NCBI RefSeq assembly: GCF_905404315.1
Contig: NC_066310.1
Span: forward strand, 3,968,001-4,032,000
Source: Leptidea sinapis
Lineage: Eukaryota; Arthropoda; Insecta; Lepidoptera; Pieridae
Direction: 5' to 3'
Length of the DNA stretch: 64,000 nt
The notes below the pieces were generated by a model, which saw only the letters and a program-made list of their open reading frames with translations, was not told the origin of the DNA and did not search any database. Of this stretch, positions 51,001 through 55,529 are shown piece after piece (position 1 is the stretch's first letter; each line of letters begins with the position of its first letter). Made by a program: the position numbers and the translations under genes.

Positions 51001-53645
51001 AGGATGAGGTGCAAACTCTTTGGAAACATAAAAAAACTAAAAACTAGCTGATAAATATTGAATAGATTAATAATGAAAAATAATCCAAATGATTTTAATA
51101 CTACTTTAGTGTTAATTCCGCCAATATTTGTCTCGTGCCAGATTTTGGCAAGACTACACGTCCTGAGGATGCCTCGTGTAGAGGCGAAACACATGTCAAA
51201 TTGTTTAAAGACAAATATTGGCGGAATAAACACTAAAGAAGGCTCAAATCATTTGGATGATTATGGATTTCCGCAAAGTAACGGCTACTTCAATAAATTT
51301 TAATGAAAAATAAATAATTACAATATCTATTGTTTTTTACAATGGCTTTTGTCTGTGTGTGTATTAAGTAAGCTTGAAATATTTCAATGTATAATAAATT
51401 ACAAGATTTACAGGATCTTAAGGTCCACATTGCAAGTTTTTGCAGTCAATTTGTATGTGGAACAACATCTATCAAAAATAATGGCCACATTGATTGTTGT
51501 GACACAGCAGATTATTGTGTCATACTACATTTCATGTTCTGACTCACAGATCCGCTGTTGCTATGACTTAAATAATAATAATCTTTATTAAAATATGAAA
51601 ACAACCATTACACAGCTTTTTAATCTATACAATTAACTGAACACAATATAACTAATTATTATTCAAAGTTAACTTTCATTATTATAGGTAACTTAGTGGC
51701 TGTCATTAAACTGATTAACCCTATCATTTCGTACTAGTAAAAACTGTATCACGAAAGGATAGTATTCATCGTCCTTAGATCAGCGATACTTAGGTGCGTG
51801 TACTTGAAATTAGCATATTATACAAACTAGGTATTTGATTGTGTTCAAAATCGATCAAGTGTTATATTATATTTACGTTATGACTGTTATGTGTGTGTGG
51901 TGAATGTGTAGGGATGTGTGTATGTGTGAAAGGTGATGTGTGTACTGTATTTATGAACCCGAGGGTCTCTGGTCAAATAAGATTTTTCAGTAAATTTTCG
52001 GTCAAAGCAAAGGATGTCCTAAATTTAAGTATTTTATGGACTGCATCAATTATATATATATAAATTGGAGACTCTGATTTCAAAATACTTGAGCATCCTC
52101 CATATTCCCAGCCCCCAGAGATTTCTATCTATTTTCAAGTCTGAAGCATTATTTGAAAGGACAGAGATTCAATGATACTGAAAACATAATTGCTGCAGTA
52201 CAGGAATAAGGTGTGCAGGATAAAGGTTTTTAAGAAAGTTCTTGTAAGTTTAGTAAAAAAGATATAAAGTGAAGAGACATCGCTTCATTGTGTGTCTTCT
52301 ACCGCATTTATCACGGGGAGTGTTCCGAAGAGCTGTTCAACCTGATTCCTGCCGCCGAATTCCACCTTCGCACTACACGCCATAAGGATATCATCCCCAC
52401 CATCTGGGTGTGGCGGTCCTCCACAGTGCGGTTTACAAGGAGCTTTCTTCCATGTATTACAAAGCTGTGGAATGAGCTTCCTTGTGCGGTGTTTCCGGGA
52501 CGATATTTCATGGGTACCTTCAAAAAAAGCGTGTACACCTTCCTTAAAGGCCGGCAACGCTCTTGTAATTCCTCTGGTGTTGCAAGAGAATGTGGGCGGC
52601 GGTGATCATTTAACACCAGGTGACCCATACGCTCGTTTGTCCTCCTATTCCATAAAAAAAAAAGTGAAAAGATAAAAGTAAATTTAATAAACATTCAAAA
52701 CAACACATTCTCACTTTTTATTGAACCTTTGTTTGGAAAGTTGACCTAAAGCAAAAGCTCAAGTTCAGAGAATTGTATGGACATTCTGAGCATCTTGTAT
52801 ACAAAGATTATAGGGAACAATCTAATGATAGGAAAATATATTTTTAAGGGACTAACATATGTGTGTAACTGTATTTTACCCTGTGTTTGAATGCTTTAAA
52901 AAGTTTAAATGTGTAACACATGCATTAATAAAACTAAATAGGTACTAGGAAAAATATAAATAAATAAAAAAATAACATACATTTAAACTGGACAAGTATA
53001 CAATAATATAAACGATTGATACAGAGAATAACAGAAAGGAAACAAAGTGACGAGATCATTAAAAACATTTAGTAAAAAATATAAGTTACAAATGCAATGT
53101 GGGATATATGTACTTACGGTTATATAGCTACAAAACTATACATTATAAATAAATATTTTTTTATACTTACAGCAACAGCAGCAAGTAAAAGCCATTTATG
53201 AGGTTTGAGATATCCAAAGAATCTATTCCAGTCAAACTTTTCACTGTCCTTGTTAATATTTGGTCGTCTCTGAATTATTCTTGAAGGTGGCTGTGCCTTA
53301 CAAAGTACGGATGCGTTACTTATCAATGAGCGAACCGCTAAACCTAAACTCACACCTGCACATAGCTTCCATGGACTTATAAAGTTCAAAAGTCCAACTT
53401 TTAATTCACTGTCCTTTGATTGTCTTAAATTGGTAATGTACCTTCTTATGACGTCAGATTCTTTATTTTTAATAAAATTTATATAAAAACCATTGCTTTT
53501 AAGCGGCGCAATCCTATAAATTGAAAAAAGGAAGACATTTTATAGAAATATTATATCTAATATGTATCAAATAGAATAATCTAAGCACAAAAAGTTACCT
53601 TTGCCGTAAACAATGGCACGATTGAGCTTGCAACAAGTGCCACAT
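23963..53645 (-). CDS. ABCB8: ABCB8-type mitochondrial ABC half-transporter (14 exons)
   Basis: Fourteen exons join in phase into 697 codons plus TAA; human ABCB8 is of similar size. Exons (minus strand): 53645-53599, 53513-53171, 50931-50776, 48991-48846, 45069-44994, 43770-43630, 42330-42146, 34986-34809, 33093-32974, 30936-30833, 29774-29600, 27487-27309, 26467-26320, 24058-23963. The N-terminus (MWHLLQAQSCHCLRQR) is basic and lacks acids, like a mitochondrial presequence. A membrane domain spans about residues 115-425. The nucleotide-binding domain is complete: Walker A GSSGNGKST (484-492), Q-loop Gln533, signature LSGGQ (589-593), Walker B ILDE (611-614) and H-loop His645. The order WLRGRALGFISQEPVLF and the AHRLST context match ABCB8 rather than ABCB7 or ABCB10. 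ABCB8 acts in the inner mitochondrial membrane (iron/heme export and K-ATP channel roles reported for vertebrates). No coding lesion was seen. The start is supported by an in-frame TAA 27 bases upstream. Confidence 0.92.
24128..25250. mobile_element. Foldback element with ~200-bp inverted arms, ABCB8 intron 13
   Basis: The sequence 24128-24330 is an inverted copy of 25005-25215, sharing gcaactgttgataatt, actcatgtgata, cattcgtgttttaata and cttattacacaa. Inner arms (24480-24620 and 24330-24470) carry repeated motifs such as aacagttagcttattgcc. The core (24620-24960) is unrelated. No ORF of note was found. A second, shorter copy lies at 10697-11075. Confidence 0.72.
25535..25740 (+). mobile_element. 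RTE-like LINE C-terminal fragment, ABCB8 intron 13
   Basis: It encodes LEFFGHIARKDGHNLEQLMV, GKVDGRRSKGRPIRWSDQIR, typical of the region C-terminal to RTE reverse transcriptases. Confidence 0.62.
25814..25885 (-). repeat. tRNA-fold SINE head (left arm of inverted pair)
   Basis: On the minus strand 72 bases fold as a tRNA: a 7-bp acceptor stem (gaacggt with atcgttc), a D arm with gctcagttgg, a 5-bp anticodon stem (ctggc/gccag) with loop acggaac, and a T arm with gttcgagtccc. The loop would give anticodon GGA, but position 33 is C instead of the near-universal U. Together with the inverted partner and the SINE-like tail, this points to a tRNA-derived repeat and not a working tRNA. Confidence 0.7.
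25914..25974 (+). repeat. tRNA-fold SINE, right arm of inverted pair
   Basis: This is an inverted copy of 25814-25885 starting at tagctcagttggggg and ending in gttcgagtcccgg. Only about 28 bases separate the arms, so the pair forms a long hairpin. It has two extra bases in the D loop and lost the acceptor stem. LINE 3' sequence resumes right after it. Confidence 0.68.
25986..26230 (+). mobile_element. LINE 3' terminus, ABCB8 intron 13
   Basis: It encodes NKLPEQIANLSINKFKAFTK and SSKGYYNIQDYIMIKQPG, a LINE C-terminus, and ends in AT-rich sequence. Confidence 0.5.
26320..26467 (-). CDS. ABCB8: ABCB8 exon 13: D-loop and H-loop
   Basis: This 148-nt exon (residues 617-666) encodes SALDASSEREVQ (D-loop) and TVLVIAHRLSTI with His645, then HRGSIVE. 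The donor is gtatgt. Confidence 0.92.
26517..27003 (-). mobile_element. Family B LINE 3' end, ABCB8 intron 12
   Basis: The minus strand encodes TVASQYILDNVMYVHRHISE, NRHKLILPTTRLSRVSKFFG and NNIPENVQNKSITLFERIV, ending with tattttgaataaaaatattt. It is in the same orientation as ABCB8 and only 50 bp from exon 13. Confidence 0.7.
27309..27487 (-). CDS. ABCB8: ABCB8 exon 12: signature motif and Walker B
   Basis: This 179-nt exon (residues 558-616 plus part of 617) encodes IYEAAKTANADEF, VGERGMSLSGGQKQR and PVMILDEAT, that is, the LSGGQ signature and Walker B with catalytic Glu614. The acceptor reads ttttaag, an AAG rather than the usual CAG/TAG. Confidence 0.92.
27579..27900 (-). mobile_element. 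LINE-like 3' end, ABCB8 intron 11
   Basis: The + strand opens with ataataataataataaactt, the reverse of a TTTATTATTATTAT-type 3' end; the body includes tgggcaccgtgcttcgcagc. No reading frame was recognised. Confidence 0.35.
28085..28200 (+). mobile_element. RTE-type LINE 3' fragment, ABCB8 intron 11
   Basis: It ends with cttttgtccagcagtggacg (encoding VQQWTSF), a stop and a gatgatgat tract, as RTE elements do. Confidence 0.55.
28201..28737. other. ABCB8 intron 11, unrecognised part
   Basis: A moderately GC-rich stretch at 28536-28690 may be an unknown repeat; no coding signal. Confidence 0.4.
28738..28985 (-). repeat. tRNA-derived SINE-like repeat, ABCB8 intron 11
   Basis: The minus strand carries a head with ggttggcttggttggtaag and a B-box-like gtttgagtccc. 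The region on the other side shares the motifs ctgctcaac and aacaatttgttat with 6480-6570. Degenerate; orientation is judged from the tRNA-like head. Confidence 0.5.
29305..29545 (+). mobile_element. LINE 3' tail related to family C, ABCB8 intron 11
   Basis: It shares ttaatttacatt, ttgttgcatcacttcacata and gagtttcttgctactac with 20905-21195, and ends in a T run just 55 bp from exon 11. Confidence 0.5.
29600..29774 (-). CDS. ABCB8: ABCB8 exon 11: Q-loop
   Basis: This 175-nt exon (residues 499-557) encodes FYDVNEGSVAIDGIDVRD and the Q-loop ALGFISQEPVLFATSVRENI. The donor is gttaaa, weaker than the rest of the gene. Confidence 0.92.
29828..30112 (-). repeat. Family H-type repeat, ABCB8 intron 10
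   Basis: The + strand starts actagctgacccagcaaacg and reaches agccgtttcggaggagttca and acacgagaattttatatatt, so the element is reversed. It begins 54 bp upstream of exon 11. Confidence 0.55.
30545..30817 (+). repeat. Family H-type repeat, ABCB8 intron 10
   Basis: It carries ggctggaccgattttgacgg and ends caacgtttgcgcggtcagcc agt, 15 bp before the exon 10 donor side. Contains a short TCTG run. Confidence 0.5.
30833..30936 (-). CDS. ABCB8: ABCB8 exon 10: Walker A
   Basis: This 104-nt exon (residues 465-499) encodes VVLKNFNLKIPAGKTVAIIG followed by SSGNGKSTIAALLER. The P-loop fits GxxGxGKS/T with the catalytic Lys490. The donor is gtaagt. Confidence 0.92.
30937..31857. other. ABCB8 intron 9, unrecognised part
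   Basis: AT-rich, no feature recognised. Confidence 0.45.
31858..32106 (-). repeat. Repeat E, reverse copy, ABCB8 intron 9
   Basis: Reverse complement of 18745-18975 with substitutions; it ends in acacacgtaattttttttt on the + strand. Confidence 0.65.
32533..32813 (-). repeat. Repeat A, copy 11, ABCB8 intron 9
   Basis: Reverse-oriented on the + strand, thus sense with ABCB8. A ~35-base internal deletion spans the segment between the two hairpins. It ends 160 bp from exon 9. Confidence 0.7.
32974..33093 (-). CDS. ABCB8: ABCB8 exon 9: linker and A-loop
   Basis: This 120-nt exon (residues 425-464) encodes the linker and GDIEFKNVTFSYPSRPEA; the aromatic Tyr of FSYPSRP is the A-loop residue that stacks on the adenine of ATP. 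The phase is 0 and the donor gtaaat. Confidence 0.9.
33094..33660. other. ABCB8 intron 8, unrecognised part
   Basis: AT-rich, no feature recognised. Confidence 0.45.
33667..33790 (+). mobile_element. LINE C-terminal fragment, ABCB8 intron 8
   Basis: It encodes LPSKVFKRRLHQWLLNKCFY-like peptide, a typical LINE terminal segment. Degenerate. Confidence 0.4.
33849..33901. repeat. Small palindrome, ABCB8 intron 8
   Basis: The sequence agtagtct...gaatcac is inverted around aacgtagcgag as gtgattc...agactact, forming a ~20-bp stem. Confidence 0.6.
34559..34731. mobile_element. MITE with ~30-bp inverted ends, ABCB8 intron 8
   Basis: The ends are ccctttattcataatagtc and its inverted form gaccattatgaataaggg, followed inward by gctaacttaaa/tttaagttagc. 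No ORF. It lies 77 bp downstream of exon 8. Confidence 0.72.
34809..34986 (-). CDS. ABCB8: ABCB8 exon 8: last TM helices
   Basis: This 178-nt exon (residues 365-424) encodes MVLATMFLGGHLMSTGQMS, GDVMAFLVNAQTIQRSVAQ and GVSAGGRVFE, matching the ABCB8 segment before the nucleotide-binding domain. Intron 7 upstream is 7.2 kb and contains the large LINE. Confidence 0.9.
35045..35310 (+). repeat. tRNA-derived SINE with A and B boxes
   Basis: The head contains an A box (tagcccagtggttag) and a B box (ggattcgaatctc) at tRNA-like spacing, followed by an unrelated body and a tail reaching tatattattattatt. It sits in ABCB8 intron 7, just upstream of exon 8. Confidence 0.7.
35311..36165. other. ABCB8 intron 7, possibly LINE 5' region
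   Basis: The last ~170 bases may be the 5' UTR of the LINE; a tRNA B-box-like gagttcgaatccc occurs at about 36077. The rest is AT-rich and unrecognised. Confidence 0.4.
36166..37240 (+). pseudogene. LINE ORF1, PHD-like finger plus coiled coil (broken)
   Basis: The likely start ATG (36166) encodes MANNCNACV; after a frameshift near 36185-36210 the frame continues as YFECASCGKLYDLECL and WICPGC, together resembling a PHD-type zinc finger. A long Gln/Glu/Lys-rich coiled coil follows (residues encoded at about 36450-36720). An in-frame TGA at 36993-36995 interrupts the frame within an otherwise typical C-terminal region, which resumes as NERLTKFNRQ and, after a further one-base shift near 37050, ends at TAA 37238-37240. 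It is therefore inactive in this copy. The function in intact relatives is RNA binding and chaperoning during retrotransposition. Confidence 0.75.
37345..37385. repeat. CA-rich tract between LINE ORF1 and ORF2
   Basis: A short run of CA dinucleotides (cacacacacac) with interruptions lies between the two LINE reading frames. A similar CA tract follows ORF2. Confidence 0.6.
37630..40566 (+). pseudogene. LINE ORF2: endonuclease + reverse transcriptase, one internal stop
   Basis: The frame is open from ATG 37630 except for a single TGA at 40093-40095; it then continues in the same frame to TAA at 40564-40566, about 978 codons in all. The N-terminal AP-like endonuclease shows FNIRSLN, TECWL, YRSP, TGDMNID and DHTF. 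The reverse transcriptase shows GFRRRKSAEDA, FLDLSKAFDTV, GVPQGSILGP and YADD (39700-39711). The C-terminal segment beyond the stop has the usual WGGAAKSHL and LERAQRAFLK. The enzyme would nick target DNA and copy LINE RNA. The single lesion suggests a recent insertion. Confidence 0.85.
40570..40635. repeat. Interrupted CA microsatellite, LINE 3' region
   Basis: An imperfect (CA)n run follows ORF2 immediately and probably belongs to the LINE 3' untranslated region. Confidence 0.7.
40761..42145. other. ABCB8 intron 7, unrecognised part
   Basis: AT-rich with one short perfect hairpin (41036). An open frame at 40767-41012 shows no recognisable protein. Confidence 0.45.
41036..41060. repeat. Perfect 9-bp hairpin
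   Basis: The sequence gggtggtgg-aagtg-ccaccaccc is a perfect stem with a 5-nt loop in ABCB8 intron 7. Confidence 0.6.
42146..42330 (-). CDS. ABCB8: ABCB8 exon 7: membrane domain, second coupling region
   Basis: This 185-nt exon (residues 304-364 plus part of 365) encodes EEAIANIRTVRAFAGEENE, the family hallmark, followed by GLFQAGTNLFLN. The acceptor is ttctag and the donor gtgagt. Confidence 0.9.
42441..42701. mobile_element. MITE rich in CGAA/TTCG, ABCB8 intron 6
   Basis: The inverted ends are ctattaccaaaatcga and tcgattttcgtaatag, followed by gaagtttcgg/ccgaaacttc. The 261-bp body is crowded with cgaa, ttcg and ggatccga motifs. Confidence 0.65.
42823..43085. mobile_element. Possible MITE with ctattaatacggctttact ends
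   Basis: The left ctattaatacggctttaac and right gtaaagccgtaataatag are inverted. The body is GC-richer than its surroundings (gaccattcggaggttcttca, gcgataacgtcccaact). Confidence 0.5.
43123..43250 (+). mobile_element. Family B LINE fragment, diverged
   Basis: It matches by aataatcataatgttaa, agttaagtcgagtttt and gtacaaaacaaatgtgt at the expected spacing. Confidence 0.4.
43630..43770 (-). CDS. ABCB8: ABCB8 exon 6: membrane domain
   Basis: This 141-nt exon (residues 257-303) encodes VVGSAVSLLVISPHLTGLTL, PSVVIGGTFIGSLLRKLSRDVQAQ. The phase is 0, the acceptor atttcag and the donor gtgtgt. A SINE-like copy begins 95 bp upstream (43865). Confidence 0.88.
43865..44165 (+). repeat. Repeat A, copy 12, ABCB8 intron 5
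   Basis: Nearly complete, antisense to ABCB8, beginning 95 bp upstream of the exon 6 acceptor. Confidence 0.72.
44166..44993. other. ABCB8 intron 5, unrecognised part
   Basis: No exon or repeat was recognised downstream of repeat A copy 12. Confidence 0.45.
44994..45069 (-). CDS. ABCB8: ABCB8 exon 5: membrane domain
   Basis: This small 76-nt exon (residues 231-256) encodes RLTVDVQDFKSSFKQTISGG, closely matching the ABCB8 form of the loop after the third helix. The acceptor is tttttcag and the donor gttagt. It is too short to have been found as an isolated ORF but is required for phase. Confidence 0.87.
45070..47070. other. ABCB8 intron 4, mostly unrecognised
   Basis: Besides repeat A copy 13 it has a GC-rich island at 46675-46760 (cgcgtggcgcacatgcccg, ccgccgcgcgttacc) of unknown nature. 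Confidence 0.4.
45788..45979 (-). repeat. Repeat A, copy 13 (5' truncated), ABCB8 intron 4
   Basis: Reverse-oriented; the tail, second hairpin and ctagctacggcgcc are present, the head is missing. Confidence 0.68.
47071..47141. repeat. Near-perfect intronic hairpin, ABCB8 intron 4
   Basis: The arm 47076-47099 (taccgttgtatgccaagcag acgt) pairs with 47103-47127 around a 3-nt loop with about two mismatches, and tctgc/gcaga may extend the stem with a bulge. It lies in a locally GC-richer part of the intron. Confidence 0.65.
47399..48720 (+). mobile_element. mariner-superfamily transposon with intact ends
   Basis: This 1322-bp element lies in ABCB8 intron 4. Its terminal inverted repeats agree at about 22 of 25 positions (shared core ggtgggccaaaagaa) and are flanked by TA on both sides, the Tc1/mariner target duplication. 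It encloses a broken transposase gene in the + orientation. Confidence 0.88.
47497..48604 (+). pseudogene. DD41D-type mariner transposase (frameshifted)
   Basis: The reading frame runs MQNTREQAMEQHTPQERG through an N-terminal helix-turn-helix region, shifts near 47920 to YAQAILNLGEEVDDF and the first catalytic Asp in MSDEAHF, is lost near 48165, resumes at WFQQDGATAHTG with the second Asp (48274-48276), and has a third Asp in VSDLF (48400-48402). Exactly 41 residues separate the last two Asp, so it fits the DD41D spacing. Further shifts and stops follow 48415. The catalytic triad residues survive but the gene cannot make a whole protein. Confidence 0.82.
48846..48991 (-). CDS. ABCB8: ABCB8 exon 4: membrane domain
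   Basis: This 146-nt exon (residues 183-230 plus part of 231) encodes AAFTFFYIHLLAQVGERVA and the coupling segment DMSFFDQERTGELVN, a strongly conserved exporter motif. The donor is gtatct. A SINE-like copy ends its A-tract upstream at 49405 and begins 100 bp from the acceptor. Confidence 0.88.
49091..49405 (+). repeat. Repeat A, copy 14, ABCB8 intron 3
   Basis: Nearly complete, antisense to ABCB8, beginning 100 bp upstream of the exon 4 acceptor. Confidence 0.72.
49498..49590 (+). mobile_element. Family C LINE tail, forward fragment
   Basis: It carries tttgtttccgaagcggtaat, gaaatgacatcaattttgag and aaaataaatgc. Confidence 0.5.
49800..49987 (-). mobile_element. Family C LINE tail, ABCB8 intron 3
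   Basis: Same 3' end as 5804-5990, with cggcgcaagaaactctccca and gcgctcttttcaataa. A forward fragment of the same tail lies at 49498-49590, so the two form an inverted pair about 210 bp apart. Confidence 0.6.
49988..50775. other. ABCB8 intron 3, unrecognised part
   Basis: No feature recognised. It ends at the exon 3 donor. Confidence 0.45.
50776..50931 (-). CDS. ABCB8: ABCB8 exon 3: membrane domain
   Basis: This 156-nt exon (residues 131-182) has the acceptor tttcag and the donor gtgagg. It encodes AVAFLNIYIPAMLGVIVNI, the first transmembrane helix of the ABC exporter fold, and ends in KMIVLYIGQ. The phase is 0 at both ends. Confidence 0.88.
51082..51262. repeat. Foldback repeat with inner hairpin, ABCB8 intron 2
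   Basis: The arms 51105-51133 and 51210-51238 are inverted copies with few mismatches (ccgccaatatttgtct / agacaaatattggcgg), with an outer pair atccaaatgattt/aaatcatttggat. The centre contains ctacacgtcctgaggatgcc tcgtgtag, itself a hairpin. Confidence 0.7.
51569..51800 (-). mobile_element. LINE-like 3' end, ABCB8 intron 2
   Basis: It opens with aataataataatctttatta, resembling the tail at 27579. The inner limit is unclear. Confidence 0.3.
52262..52664 (+). mobile_element. LINE 3' end (family D), best copy, ABCB8 intron 2
   Basis: It encodes SLCVFYRIYHGECSEELFNL, FHLRTTRHKDIIPTIWVWRS, LWNELPCAVFPGRYFMGTFK and KGRQRSCNSSGVARECGRR with no lesion, then the usual tail. It represents the end of an R1/Jockey-type ORF2. 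Confidence 0.68.
53171..53513 (-). CDS. ABCB8: ABCB8 exon 2: N-terminal matrix region, first TM start
   Basis: This 343-nt exon (residues 17-130) has the acceptor atttatag and the donor gtaagt. It encodes a basic pre-domain region with RRPNINKDSEKFDWNRFF, then YLKPHKWLLLAAVAV, the beginning of the first membrane helix. The motif of Trp-Lys just before the first helix is typical of mitochondrial ABCB half-transporters. Confidence 0.85.
53599..53645 (-). CDS. ABCB8: ABCB8 exon 1: start codon and presequence
   Basis: ATG at 53645-53643 has A at -3. The exon gives 15 codons plus two bases before the donor gtaact. The peptide MWHLLQAQSCHCLRQ fits the start of a cleavable mitochondrial signal. An in-frame TAA lies at 53675-53673, preceded by an ATG (53684), so a three-codon upstream ORF would exist if transcription starts above it. 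No TATA box was evident. Confidence 0.8.
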
Positions 53646-54100
53646 TTTAACTTGATTACTGAATTTACTGGATTAATAGCTCATTCTTGGATTTAATTTA
53701 AAATATTTCCTTGTAGACTGAAAATATAAACAATCCCAGAAAAGTTAGGTTAGGAATTAGGTACCGAATTATAAAGAATTGAAAATGTCAATTGACATTG
53801 ACAACGACATAGACATTTTTTTTTGGTTCTGTTCGTCCATCTCGACAGGCAAAGGGGTCAAAAGCCCATACAGCCAAGTCTTATTTTTATTTTTCTATTC
53901 TTCAGTCTTCACTTTACACAGCTTGTTCAAAGTCAAGCTAAGTCGTTATATCATCTTCATCTTCAAACATAAATAGTACACTTTAACATAAAAGTAGTAT
54001 TTCGTGTTCTTCATGTTTCATTTTCTTCATATACATATAGGTTCGCATAAAAGGCCGAAGCCAAGTCTTTTATTGATAATATTCTTGTTCCAATGAAGAT
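53646..54100. other. ABCB8 upstream region
   Basis: It should contain the ABCB8 5' UTR and promoter. No TATA box or initiator stood out; AT-rich. Confidence 0.4.
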
Positions 54101-54537
54101 CAAGCTTAAACCCCGGGCGGGTTTAATAATAATAAACTTTTATGATGTAATACTAAAATATAAATCTCATATACGTTATAAGAAATATATTATACATTAA
54201 TTATAAATAATAATGATGAATATTAGTTGAATATAATAATTATAAGATAATATGAAACTAATTTAAGGTATAACTACAAATATACTATTTACATTTATAC
54301 ATTAAAATTTATATTATAAACACAAGTCCAATAATAATTTATGGACGAATATGTTTTAAGTCTGTGTAAGGGATTGTGTCAAAAGTCAAGCCGTATTTTC
54401 AAATTTCACCTACCGTTGAAACTATAAATTTGTAAAGCGGCACGAAGCAGTCATAATTCTGTGTTTTATTTAGTGTAATGACTTTGATTATTGATTCTGT
54501 GATTAGGTTCATTGCTGCTGGATTGGATAAAATTAAA

Positions 54538-55497
54538 TTAATGATGTCGTGTGTTCTCTGTCTTATTGAGCGATGGAAAGTTTGTTGGATGTTTAAATAA
54601 ATCTGATAATGGTGTTTTACTTTTATTTTTACTATCCAATATCTTTTTTTGTTTTATAGGGCATTGACCGGATACTGCAAGATGGTTACCTTTACAGTGC
54701 ACACATACTGCTTTGTCAATAGGTATAGTACATTCTTTATATGAATGATTTTCAGTGCAGATTGAGCAACGCTGAGCATTCTTACAGAATTTAGCCAAGT
54801 GGTCAAACCTAAGGCATCGGAAACACTGCTTAACTGGCGGCACATAAGGTCGCACTGGTAGACGCCACATCTTTAAGTGAACGTAATCTGGGAGTGAAGT
54901 AGATGACGCAAAGGTAATAATGACTGCCTGTGTAGGTTGTAATATAAAACCACTATCGGATTTGTTTTTTTTCATTATACGCCGAACAGAAATATTTTTT
55001 TTTGTACTTGACAAAGATTTGAAAATTTTTTTGTTGGACATATCAATGGGTACGGAGGAAATCACTCCAGACAATTCAGTGGCACCAGCTGGGATGGACG
55101 CCTTAATATTTTGTTCCCATAAAAATGTCGTGTTGTCTAGGAATGTATTAGCCAAATTGGGTCGTTCAAACACTACTCCTATCTTATATTCGTTGAGTTT
55201 CTTAAGATATTTAATGCCTTTAATGAAACGCGATAAGTAGCTACTAAGAGTAAGCATGTCACGACTACCAAGTGGCTGTTCAGTGACACTCTCTATGAAG
55301 ACTATAAATTCATGACCGGCACCTGCGTCTTCTGGATATCGGCGACAATAGTCGGCCACCCTATATGGCAAATAAAAGTTTTCGTGGTCTTCCAAAACTG
55401 TACGCGAATCTGAGTATTCGCTACTTTCAGAGGTGGAATCTAAAATAGACTCACCTTTATCTCGTTCCGACTTGGTTTTTTTCCGCCCTTTCGACAT
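54538..55497 (-). CDS. LINE ORF1 (gag-like, three zinc knuckles), no ORF2
   Basis: An intact 319-codon ORF on the minus strand encodes a nucleic-acid-binding LINE ORF1 (Jockey-type gag). The first ~40 residues are charged and Ser-rich. The middle region is unfamiliar. Three CCHC knuckles follow: Cys225-Cys228-His233-Cys238, Cys244-Cys247-His251-Cys256 and Cys265-Cys268-His272-Cys279. Such proteins package LINE RNA. Downstream (54537-54100) there is no endonuclease or reverse transcriptase, only ~45 open codons in another frame and AT-rich sequence ending in a TAATAATAATAA-type tract. It is therefore a half-LINE, either truncated or a family that borrows reverse transcriptase. It lies 0.9 kb upstream of ABCB8 in the same orientation. 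A domesticated gag gene cannot be excluded. Confidence 0.8.
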   Translation of the reverse strand: MSKGRKKTKSERDKGESILDSTSESSEYSDSRTVLEDHENFYLPYRVADYCRRYPEDAGAGHEFIVFIESVTEQPLGSRDMLTLSSYLSRFIKGIKYLKKLNEYKIGVVFERPNLANTFLDNTTFLWEQNIKASIPAGATELSGVISSVPIDMSNKKIFKSLSSTKKNISVRRIMKKNKSDSGFILQPTQAVIITFASSTSLPDYVHLKMWRLPVRPYVPPVKQCFRCLRFDHLAKFCKNAQRCSICTENHSYKECTIPIDKAVCVHCKGNHLAVSGQCPIKQKKILDSKNKSKTPLSDLFKHPTNFPSLNKTENTRHH

Positions 55498-55529
55498 CTC
55501 TTAGCACAAACCTAAGTCACTAAATATAT

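Noticed and set aside
50991..51303. Overlapping open frames on both strands
   Set aside because: They translate the arms of the foldback repeat and mirror one another.
23963..53645. Two separate ABC transporter genes
   Set aside because: The exons are collinear, non-overlapping in protein position and in matching phase, so they form one gene.
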